Shown piece after piece: positions 8,360-14,961 of a stretch of DNA of 58,782 nt. Position 1 is the stretch's first letter. Every line of letters starts with the position of its first letter. Origin of the DNA: DSWT01 sp049975385 (GTDB lineage Bacteria; Chloroflexota; Anaerolineae; B4-G1; SLSP01); NCBI GenBank assembly GCA_049975385.1, contig JBNGDO010000006.1, positions 1-58,782 of the forward strand, in the 5' to 3' direction. Under the pieces are notes generated by a model. That model was not told the DNA's origin, did not search any database, and saw only the letters and a program-made list of their open reading frames with translations. The position numbers were made by a program, and so were the translations under genes.

Positions 8360-9377
8360 GTATCAAACGCAACCTATGCACGACACCGGGAAAGATGACC
8401 TGGTTGTTGTGCGGGACCTGGTAAAGCATTTCCCCATTCGTGGGGGACTTTTCCAGCGCGTTCAGGCACACGTAAAAGCCGTCGATGGCGTCAGTTTCAC
8501 GATCAAGCGCGGAGAAACATTGGGGCTTGTGGGGGAATCTGGTTGCGGAAAAACAACGGTCGGCCGCACGCTGCTGCGTTTGATCCCGCCAACTTCTGGT
8601 CAGGTCTTATTCGAGGGCCGCGACGTTTTCACCATGCGTGATAACGAATTGAAAGATCTCCGTAAGGATATGCAAATTGTCTTCCAGGATCCATACTCTT
8701 CGCTGGATCCGCGTATGCCGGTGGGTGAGAGCATTATGGAGGGAATGCTCATCCATCACGTTGGGTCGCCCGAGGAACGTTGGGAGAAGGTCATTCACCT
8801 GCTGCGTATGGTCAACATGGAAGACTTTCATGCCAAGCGTTACCCGCACGAGTTCTCTGGCGGGCAACGCCAGCGGATCGGCATCGCGCGCGCATTGGCG
8901 TTGGATCCCAAATTCATCGTCGCCGACGAGCCGGTATCGGCGCTGGATGTGTCGGTGCAGGCACAGGTGTTGAACATCCTCATGGACTTGCAAGAACAAT
9001 TGGAGTTGACCTATCTCTTTGTCGCGCATAACCTGAGTGTCGTGGAACACATCAGCACACGGGTGGCAGTGATGTATCTTGGCAAGATGGCCGAATTGGC
9101 CGACCGTCACGAAATCTTCGCGCACCCTCTGCATCCATACACACAGGCGCTGATGTCGGCTATTCCTATTGCTAATCCTCGCAAGGCCGGGTCGCGTGAC
9201 CGCATCATCCTGGAGGGTGATGTGCCCAGTCCGATCAATCCGCCCCAAGGTTGTCACTTTCATCCGCGCTGTTCCTATGCGATCAACGGCCTGTGCGATC
9301 AGGAAGAACCAACCTTCAAGGATTACGGTTCGGGGCACCATGTCGCTTGTTGGCTGGTAGACAAAGAAGCCAGTTAA
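8352..9377 (+). CDS. Oligopeptide/dipeptide ABC transporter ATPase (OppF/DppF type), second copy
   Basis: Second partner ATPase, 341 aa. It shows GESGCGKTTVGRTLL (Walker A), FSGGQRQRIGIARAL (signature), FIVADEPVSALDVSVQ (Walker B/D-loop) and the C-terminal GCHFHPRCSYAINGLC. The start ATG 8352 lies within the last codons of the previous gene (overlap 8 nt) after GGAGAAG, and the protein begins MTEYQTQPMHD. A classic terminator follows the gene. It probably forms a heterodimer with the OppD-like protein at 7343. Confidence 0.94.
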   Translation: MTEYQTQPMHDTGKDDLVVVRDLVKHFPIRGGLFQRVQAHVKAVDGVSFTIKRGETLGLVGESGCGKTTVGRTLLRLIPPTSGQVLFEGRDVFTMRDNELKDLRKDMQIVFQDPYSSLDPRMPVGESIMEGMLIHHVGSPEERWEKVIHLLRMVNMEDFHAKRYPHEFSGGQRQRIGIARALALDPKFIVADEPVSALDVSVQAQVLNILMDLQEQLELTYLFVAHNLSVVEHISTRVAVMYLGKMAELADRHEIFAHPLHPYTQALMSAIPIANPRKAGSRDRIILEGDVPSPINPPQGCHFHPRCSYAINGLCDQEEPTFKDYGSGHHVACWLVDKEAS

Positions 9378-9396
9378 ACTCTTGCGTGGGATAAAA

Positions 9397-9422
9397 CGGA
9401 GGGATATGCCCTCCGTTTTTTT
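9397..9422 (+). terminator. Rho-independent terminator of the transporter operon
   Basis: CGGAGGG (9397-9403), 5-nt loop, CCCTCCG (9409-9415), then seven T. An A run on the 5' side extends the stem. Confidence 0.92.
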
Positions 9423-9443
9423 GTCGCTGCGTCCTCAGCGTGC

Positions 9444-9472
9444 TTTCCAAATTAGCTAAGGCGGGGTATAAT
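9444..9472 (+). promoter_or_regulatory. Predicted promoter of the signalling operon
   Basis: A perfect -10 TATAAT (9467-9472) with a weak -35 TTTCCA (9444-9449) at 17 nt, 24 nt before the next gene. Confidence 0.55.
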
Positions 9473-9495
9473 TTATTGTAGGAGGGAGCAGAACG

Positions 9496-10017
9496 ATGCG
9501 CAAACAACCTGGCTTTTTGGGGATATTGATCGTGTTGGTCGTTGTGGCCGGACTGTTAGTGTGGTGGATTGGCTCCTTGACCAACGGTGACCAACTGTGG
9601 TTTTTGCGGGTCTTCAACGCACAAGCTGATTGGATTGCCATTTATTGGGATGGCGGGACGTACATGTTATTCCCTGAGGACGCAGTTTATGAAGAGGTTA
9701 TGTCTGCCTTTGCCGACGCCGTCGCGCATTGGGTGGGCTATGAGGAAGAAGTAGGCCTTTCTAACGATAGGTTGGAGCACTATCGTGAGGAGGGTCGTCT
9801 TCTGGAACTGCATTACAATACCTCGGTCCAGGTGCACACCCGGCATTCATATCCTAGGGCGCGGAGCTTTTTTGTCCCACTTGCTGGGACAGATGCGGAT
9901 TTTTGTAGGATATTTGCTGGTTTAGGCGATACACCACGGTCCGGTGTGTTGAATGCCAGCGATGCGCGATTCGCGCGTTTGTTGGCAACGGTCGAACAGG
10001 CCGTCCCCGGTTACTAA
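9496..10017 (+). CDS. Membrane-anchored protein of unknown function, first gene of the signalling operon
   Basis: A 173-aa protein with one N-terminal transmembrane segment (about residues 8-27, LGILIVLVVVAGLLVWWIG), so the remaining ~145 residues are probably outside the membrane. The soluble part contains many aromatic residues (WIAIYWDGGTYMLFP, FADAVAHWVGYEEEVG) but no family I recognise. ATG 9496 has GGAGGGAG (9481-9488) upstream. The histidine-kinase gene follows after only 8 nt, so it is co-transcribed with it; a role as sensor input is possible but is inference from position only. Confidence 0.7.
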   Translation: MRKQPGFLGILIVLVVVAGLLVWWIGSLTNGDQLWFLRVFNAQADWIAIYWDGGTYMLFPEDAVYEEVMSAFADAVAHWVGYEEEVGLSNDRLEHYREEGRLLELHYNTSVQVHTRHSYPRARSFFVPLAGTDADFCRIFAGLGDTPRSGVLNASDARFARLLATVEQAVPGY

Positions 10018-10025
10018 GAGGTACA

Positions 10026-11648
10026 ATGATCGATTCACAAGCGCGCATCCTGGTGGTCGATGATGACCCCAAGATGATCCACCTGGTCAAAGAGGTGTTG
10101 GACATGATTCCCTGCGAGGCGCTGGTAGCGGTCGAAGGAGAAGGGGCGCTGGCGTTGCTGCAGCAGGAATTGGAAAAGGGAACCCCGGTCGATGCTGTGT
10201 TGCTCGATGTGATGATGCCCGGTGAAGATGGCTTCCGCATTCTGGAGCGGATGAAGGCCGATCCACAGTTAGGACAGACCCCGGTGATCCTCATCACCGG
10301 CCTGGACTCCATTCCATCGAAGACGCGCGGCCTCCGGATGGGGGCTGACGATTATATCATCAAACCTTTCGATCCCCAGGAATTGATGGCGCGCGTGGGG
10401 GTAGTGCTACGCATTCGCCGGACGGAGCAGATGCTCCGGCGACGTAATCAAGAATTGGCAGCTCTTGACGATATCAATCGCATGGTGTCCTCAAGCCTAG
10501 ATTTGGATGAGGTGTTAGCTTCAGCATTGGAAGGCCTGGGGCGCTTGATCGAAACTGACGCGCTGGCCTTGGTGCTCAACGACGAAGAAACCCAGTCGTG
10601 GGTGGTGCGGACGGCGCGCGCGCAGTCTGAAGTCTGGCTTGAGGGGCGGGTTATTCCCGCTGATGACACTGTTTTGCTGGGTGTGGTGAGCGATGACCGC
10701 TCTCTGTTTTCCCGGGAAGTAAGTGAAGGCTTTTGGAATGAAGCGCTGAACTGCGCTCCTCTAGACATTCTGTGCGTGCCGTTGATGAAGGGCAGAGAGC
10801 GTATCGGCGCGCTGGTTGTTCTGAATCAGGTTGGGGAACTGGACGAGGAATCGATTCCGTTAGTAGAGCACCTTGCGGCGACTGTCTCGGTGGCGGTCCA
10901 GAACGCGTGGCTGTTTCAGGATTTGGAGTCCTTCGCTGAAGAAGTTGAGCGTTCCCAAAACCAGCTCATCCAGGCTGAAAAGATGGCTGCGGTCGGGCGT
11001 TTAGCGGCATCATTGGCGCACGAAATTAACAATCCGCTTCAGGCAATTCAGAATAGCCTGCATCTGACCCTCCATCAAAGCCTGGAGGAGGAAAAAAGGC
11101 GGCAGTTCCTCGAAATGGCCCAGCAAGAGGTGACCCGTCTGGTGCAGATCGTGCGTCGTATGTTGGATTTCTATCGCCCCTCATCGGCGATGCAATCCCT
11201 GGATGTGAATCGACCAGTGGAGGATGCGCTGGCGATTGCCGGTAAACGCTTGCAACAAGCGCGGATCGAGGTTGTGTCGCGACTGTCGTCGAATTTGCCC
11301 CCAGTACGTGGTGCGCCCAACCAATTGACGCAGGTGTTTCTTAACGTTATCATCAACGCATTGGAGGCTATGCCCGACGGTGGAACGTTGTGGGTTGGTA
11401 CAGCCTATCATGCCGAACGCCGGCAAATCGTGGTCGCGTTCCGTGACAGCGGTCCGGGCATTGTACCGGAGATGCGTGAGCACATGTTTGAACCCTTCCA
11501 CACATCTAAATCGACCGGCACAGGATTGGGGTTGGCCATCAGTTATGGCATCGTTGAGCGGCACGGCGGCATGATTGAAGTGGAAAGTCCTCCAGGAGCT
11601 GGGACGACTTTTATCGTACGTTTGCCGCAGCACTACGAGGAGGCTTGA
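10026..11648 (+). CDS. Receiver-GAF-histidine kinase (soluble hybrid sensor kinase)
   Basis: Cytoplasmic signalling protein of 540 aa. Domains in order: receiver (residues 5-125, acidic pair D12/D13, phospho-acceptor D61 in VLLDVMMPGEDG, K113), GAF-like domain (about 145-295), HisKA helix with phospho-accepting H332 (SLAHEINNPLQ), then HATPase with N box (FLNVIINALEAM), G1 (DSGPGI) and G2 (GTGLGLAISYG). There is no transmembrane segment, so its input probably reaches it through the receiver and GAF domains. The response-regulator gene overlaps its stop (TGATG), which marks a cognate pair. Having the receiver at the N-terminus rather than the C-terminus is the less common hybrid order. Confidence 0.93.
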   Translation: MIDSQARILVVDDDPKMIHLVKEVLDMIPCEALVAVEGEGALALLQQELEKGTPVDAVLLDVMMPGEDGFRILERMKADPQLGQTPVILITGLDSIPSKTRGLRMGADDYIIKPFDPQELMARVGVVLRIRRTEQMLRRRNQELAALDDINRMVSSSLDLDEVLASALEGLGRLIETDALALVLNDEETQSWVVRTARAQSEVWLEGRVIPADDTVLLGVVSDDRSLFSREVSEGFWNEALNCAPLDILCVPLMKGRERIGALVVLNQVGELDEESIPLVEHLAATVSVAVQNAWLFQDLESFAEEVERSQNQLIQAEKMAAVGRLAASLAHEINNPLQAIQNSLHLTLHQSLEEEKRRQFLEMAQQEVTRLVQIVRRMLDFYRPSSAMQSLDVNRPVEDALAIAGKRLQQARIEVVSRLSSNLPPVRGAPNQLTQVFLNVIINALEAMPDGGTLWVGTAYHAERRQIVVAFRDSGPGIVPEMREHMFEPFHTSKSTGTGLGLAISYGIVERHGGMIEVESPPGAGTTFIVRLPQHYEEA

Positions 11649-12478
11649 TGGAGGAAATCCGCATTTTGGTGGTGGATGACGAAGCAGCCGAGCGTATTAC
11701 CCTCGGTGAAGTCCTGCGTCTCGAGGGATATCACGTTACGTTGGCGGCTTCCGGTGAGGAGGCACTCGCCATCGTACGGCAGGAACCCATGTTTGACCTG
11801 GCGATTCTTGACCTAAGGTTGCCCGGTATGGATGGCTTGCAGGTTCTCGATGGCATCCGTCGGATTTCTTCGGAAACTATCGTTATTCTTATTACCGGTT
11901 ACGGCACGTTGGAGACGGCGGTGCAGGCGTTGCGCAAGGGCGCGTACGACTTCTTACTCAAGCCCAGCCCCGTCGAAGAGGTGTTGGTAGCCGTGCGGCG
12001 CGCGCTCTCCGAACTGAAAGCTGGGCGCCACCGTCGTTTGTTGATCAGCCAACTGCAGAATACGTTGCAAGCTCTGGTGGCAACGACGGATGGTTTGATG
12101 GGGACTGAGGCTCTATCTGAACAGGCACAGGACGATGATGGCACTACTGTCGTCGGTGATATCCAGATCGACAAGGCTAAACATATGGTCACGTATCGCG
12201 GGCAACCAGTCGAACTGACTCCGACAGAGTTCCGTCTTCTGGAATGTATGGTTGCGCGGGTAGGCGAAGTATGTACACCGCAAGAGCTGGTACGCTGTGC
12301 GCAGGGATACGATACCGATGCCTGGGGGGCACGCTCGATCGTGCGGGTTCACATTCGTCGTCTACGGCGCAAGCTAGAACCTGAGCCTGAGAATCCACGC
12401 TATATTTTGAATGTGCGTGGGGTGGGCTATCTCTTTGTCTCTTCGCCGGAGCAAGCGCTTGAGCCGGTAGAGGATTAG
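11648..12478 (+). CDS. Response regulator, receiver plus winged-helix DNA-binding domain
   Basis: OmpR/PhoB-type two-component transcription factor, 276 aa. The receiver (residues 4-120) has phospho-acceptor D55 (LAILDLRLPGMDG), T/S at LITGY and K105. The segment GTLETAVQALRKGAYDFLLK resembles NtrC-type receivers. The C-terminal domain (about 165-265) is a winged helix (VELTPTEFRLLECMV, SIVRVHIRRLRRKL, VRGVGYLF). ATG 11648 overlaps the kinase stop. It is probably phosphorylated by the kinase at 10026; target genes are unknown. Confidence 0.94.
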   Translation: MEEIRILVVDDEAAERITLGEVLRLEGYHVTLAASGEEALAIVRQEPMFDLAILDLRLPGMDGLQVLDGIRRISSETIVILITGYGTLETAVQALRKGAYDFLLKPSPVEEVLVAVRRALSELKAGRHRRLLISQLQNTLQALVATTDGLMGTEALSEQAQDDDGTTVVGDIQIDKAKHMVTYRGQPVELTPTEFRLLECMVARVGEVCTPQELVRCAQGYDTDAWGARSIVRVHIRRLRRKLEPEPENPRYILNVRGVGYLFVSSPEQALEPVED

Positions 12479-12534
12479 GAGCGTGGCCGGCTCGCTAGAA
12501 ATGGGCCGTGCCTTTTTTTCGATGCATGAGCAAT

Positions 12535-12562
12535 TTGCTTTACGGTGGGTTGGTGTTAGAAT
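12535..12562 (+). promoter_or_regulatory. Predicted promoter of the 55-aa gene
   Basis: TTGCTT (12535-12540), 16 nt, TAGAAT (12557-12562). The spacing and -10 match three other predicted promoters in the window. The start codon is about 124 nt downstream. Confidence 0.5.
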
Positions 12563-12685
12563 TTAATTGTCGTTGATTCCTTAGGGCCTAACCGCGCAGA
12601 TGCTTGCACAACGAGCAAGAAAACGCGCGTCGAGAGCCTATTTGGTTCCGGCTTGTCCGGGTTAGGGAATCGGGAGGACAATTCT

Positions 12686-12853
12686 ATGGCAGATAAAGAA
12701 AATTTGGTGAAGATGCAGAAGCTACGCCGAACAGTCGATCGCTTGCGCAATATGCGCTCTAGCGGAGCGCCTTCGATTCGCAAGACATCCTGGTTCGCGC
12801 GACTAAAAGTTCGCTTAGGATTACCCCCTGTGCGGGAAGGTGCTGAGGAGTAA
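12686..12853 (+). CDS. Small basic protein of unknown function (55 aa)
   Basis: It starts at ATG 12686 after an excellent GGGAGGA (12672-12678) and encodes 55 residues, with an N-terminal helical half (MADKENLVKMQKLRRTVDRL) and an Arg/Lys-rich second half (RKTSWFARLKVRLGLP). The high positive charge would suit nucleic-acid or ribosome binding, but no family is recognised. A promoter lies upstream and a terminator downstream, so it appears to be a stand-alone gene. Confidence 0.6.
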   Translation: MADKENLVKMQKLRRTVDRLRNMRSSGAPSIRKTSWFARLKVRLGLPPVREGAEE

Positions 12854-12874
12854 GGCTGCTGGTTGGGCAGCTAG

Positions 12875-12930
12875 CTTGGCGGCCCCAAATTGTGAACTTG
12901 GCGCCGCCAAACTGTGAGCTTGGCGCAATC
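12875..12930. repeat. 22-bp tandem repeat, two copies plus a partial third
   Basis: Units at 12875-12896 and 12897-12918 share CTTGGCG..., CCAAA and TGTGA; a third begins CTTGGCGC at 12919. Located between the 55-aa gene and the bidirectional terminator. Confidence 0.65.
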
Positions 12931-12941
12931 ACTGGAAAATA

Positions 12942-12979
12942 ACAACAGCGCGGCGGTCCGCCGCGCTGTTGTCGTTTTT
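12942..12979. terminator. Bidirectional rho-independent terminator
   Basis: A perfect 15-bp inverted repeat (12942-12956 with 12958-12972), very G/C-rich in its core, with CGTTTTT on the plus side and an A-rich GGAAAATA on the other. It separates convergent genes and can serve both. Confidence 0.9.
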
Positions 12980-12983
12980 GTGC

Positions 12984-13973
12984 CTACCACCACAGCAGGA
13001 ACACATTTTGGGCCGATGTACTCAATCTCCCATACGTCACAACGACGCGTACGACAATATTCGTGCCGGAGCGTCCTTCGTTGACGGGCAATGAGGCATT
13101 GGCAAAGCCTCGTTTATCTGTGAAAAGCGTTTGCGTGCTATCGGGAAGAATTCTGTTCGTGTTCATCTCACTGAAACTAATCTCAACCCGTGCGTTCTCT
13201 ACATAATCGCCGTTGGTATCGGTCACCAGAACGGTCACCGTTTGATTGCGTTTTGCAGTCATCACCGAGTAGCGTAGCGACACCATAGCACGCAGCCCGC
13301 TAATCTCGGGGAGAGCGGTCTCCGGCGTTACGAAGATCGAATTGAGCGGACGTAATGCCTCCGGTGGCATACGGTGTCCATAGATGCCAATATAGACCTC
13401 TCCCAAATCGCCGATAATCACCGCGTTTCCGGGGTTATTGGGCTGCCATTGCAGCTTGAGACGTTGGAAGTACTGGACAATTTGACCTTCCTCAAAGTAC
13501 ATCTCTGTGATGGGGTAGCCGAAGATGTCTATTCCCCCGTTTTCATTGAAAAAATCGAGGAAGGCGTAGGACACGGTATGTCCGGTCTCAGGGAAAAAGA
13601 CCTTGCGCCGTGAGCGCGACGTTGGCTCGGGAACCGGAGGCTGCCGGTACTTCAACTCTTCCCCGAGTAAACCCAATTGAACCCTGTACGGAACTGGGTT
13701 TTCCGGATGCCATTCCATACGTGCTTTCTGGAAGTATTGTACCACGATCCCTTGATCCACGAATTCCTCGGTAAGGGGATAGCCGAAGATCTTTAATTCG
13801 CCGTACTCGCGGAAATAGGCAAGAAACTCGCCTCTTATCCAATGGCCGGTTTCTTCGAAGAAGAACTCATCCGCCCCCTCTTGTGTGAGACCCCTCTGTG
13901 GAGCAAAGAACCCTACCGTAATGGCGAGTAAGAGCACTACGCTTAATTTCCTGAAAACCTGTATTGATTTCAT
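12984..13973 (-). CDS. Secreted protein with two LGFP-like repeats and a C-terminal Ig-like domain
   Basis: A 329-aa exported protein with a Sec signal peptide (residues 1-30, ending near RGLTQ). Two tandem modules of about 65-70 residues follow: FFEETGHWIRGEF...FGYPLTEEF...VVQYFQKARMEWHP and FFPETGHTVSYAF...FGYPITEMY...IVQYFQRLKLQWQP. Such FGYP(L/I)TE/VQYF modules are frequent in Chloroflexota exported proteins and resemble LGFP repeats, which are thought to contact the cell envelope. The last ~100 residues (QTVTVLVTDTNGDYVENARV) read as a Big-1-like Ig fold. The start is ATG at 13973 with a weak Shine-Dalgarno (GGCGAG). It is probably a surface or envelope-associated protein. Confidence 0.8.
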   Translation of the reverse strand: MKSIQVFRKLSVVLLLAITVGFFAPQRGLTQEGADEFFFEETGHWIRGEFLAYFREYGELKIFGYPLTEEFVDQGIVVQYFQKARMEWHPENPVPYRVQLGLLGEELKYRQPPVPEPTSRSRRKVFFPETGHTVSYAFLDFFNENGGIDIFGYPITEMYFEEGQIVQYFQRLKLQWQPNNPGNAVIIGDLGEVYIGIYGHRMPPEALRPLNSIFVTPETALPEISGLRAMVSLRYSVMTAKRNQTVTVLVTDTNGDYVENARVEISFSEMNTNRILPDSTQTLFTDKRGFANASLPVNEGRSGTNIVVRVVVTYGRLSTSAQNVFLLWW

Positions 13974-14166
13974 ATTTTCTCGCCTATAACTTCAGTTGAT
14001 GCGTTCCAATAATGTTTGGGTGTGTTTACTTGCGTTGTTGGGCTAGAATGACCCCATATATCATTTTACAACAAAATGAATGATAATGCAATCCCTTTTT
14101 TGGGTTTTTGTGTTGCAGTTTTGTGGCAATTTCGTTGTCTTTTGCGTCAGATTTTCGGTTTGGGAC

Positions 14167-14195
14167 TTGACATAGAACAAATGTGCGATTATAAT
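14167..14195 (+). promoter_or_regulatory. lexA promoter
   Basis: A consensus promoter: TTGACA (14167-14172), 17 nt, TATAAT (14190-14195), 58 nt before the lexA start. It is the best match to consensus in the window. Confidence 0.92.
14175..14186 (+). promoter_or_regulatory. Predicted LexA operator (SOS box)
   Basis: GAACAAATGTGC, flanked by A and G, matches the Gram-positive-type SOS box (CGAAC-N4-GTTCG) except for the outer C and one inner base. It occupies the spacer of the lexA promoter, so bound LexA would block RNA polymerase, consistent with autorepression. Confidence 0.75.
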
Positions 14196-14252
14196 AAGTT
14201 TGGGATAACTTGGGATAGTTGGAACCATGATGTTTCAGAGTGGAGGAGGATG

Positions 14253-14918
14253 ATGAAGAAGACGAAGAAGCTGCCTGAACGACAAGCCAAAATGCTTGCT
14301 TTTTTGGGAGACTACATCAGTGCCAATGGCTATCCGCCGACTGTGCGCGAAATTGGTGAAGCATTGGGTATACCTTCAACGTCCCTGGTTTCCTACTACC
14401 TCAGGGGGCTAGAAGAGCGCGGCTTGATTGCCCGTGAATCGTCAATCTCACGTGGTATTCGCCTGATCGCCGAGCCATATGTGCCGAAAACTGATGATTT
14501 CCTGGTCGGTAGTGCTGAGACGCTGTCGATCCCATTTCTGGGCTACATCGTTGCTAGTGAGCCTATCCCGGTTGAGGCTCTTGCCGGTACTGAAACGGTC
14601 GAGATCAACCGCGCGCTCTTTGGCCGCGATGTCACCGGCCTTTTCGCACTGCAGGTCCAGGGCAATTCAATGATCGATGCGCTGATCCACGATGGCGACA
14701 CCATCATCCTGCGCCACCAGGAGCGGGTTGAGAACGGCGAAATGGCCGCCGTCTGGTTGAACAACAACGCGGAAACGACGCTGAAAAAGGTCTACTATGA
14801 AGGCAATCGCGTGCGGTTGCAGCCGGCTAATCCAAATATGAAACCGATCTTTGTTCCAGCAAATGACGTGCGAGTCCAGGGCAAAGTCGTGATGGTGATC
14901 CGCCAATTGGCGAATTGA
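14253..14918 (+). CDS. lexA: LexA repressor
   Basis: SOS-response repressor, 221 aa. The N-terminal winged helix (residues 7-65) contains PPTVREIGEALGIPSTSLVS; the C-terminal S24 peptidase domain has catalytic Ser139 (GNSMIDALIHDGD) and Lys178 (TTLKKVYYE). The self-cleavage site is Ala101-Ser102 (YIVASEPIP) where most LexA proteins have Ala-Gly. A strong GGAGGAGG precedes two adjacent ATGs (14250 and 14253); 14253 has the better spacing. An in-frame reading upstream to 14076 would run through the promoter and is rejected. Gene ends at a hairpin shared with the convergent peptidase gene. Confidence 0.95.
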   Translation: MKKTKKLPERQAKMLAFLGDYISANGYPPTVREIGEALGIPSTSLVSYYLRGLEERGLIARESSISRGIRLIAEPYVPKTDDFLVGSAETLSIPFLGYIVASEPIPVEALAGTETVEINRALFGRDVTGLFALQVQGNSMIDALIHDGDTIILRHQERVENGEMAAVWLNNNAETTLKKVYYEGNRVRLQPANPNMKPIFVPANDVRVQGKVVMVIRQLAN

Positions 14919-14932
14919 CTCCGTCTTGTAAG

Positions 14933-14961
14933 GGTAGGGCAAGTCACCGGCTTGCCCTACC
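14933..14961. terminator. Hairpin between convergent lexA and subtilase genes
   Basis: GGTAGGGCAAG (14933-14943) and CTTGCCCTACC (14951-14961), perfect 11-bp stem, then TTCGTTT. The 3' arm overlaps the stop codon of the minus-strand gene. Confidence 0.8.

Noticed and set aside
12875..12930. CRISPR-like array
   Set aside because: Units are directly adjacent with no spacers and there are too few copies; no cas genes are nearby.
14076..14252. Extended N-terminus for LexA
   Set aside because: The extension would be encoded across the consensus promoter and operator, and it lacks similarity to LexA.
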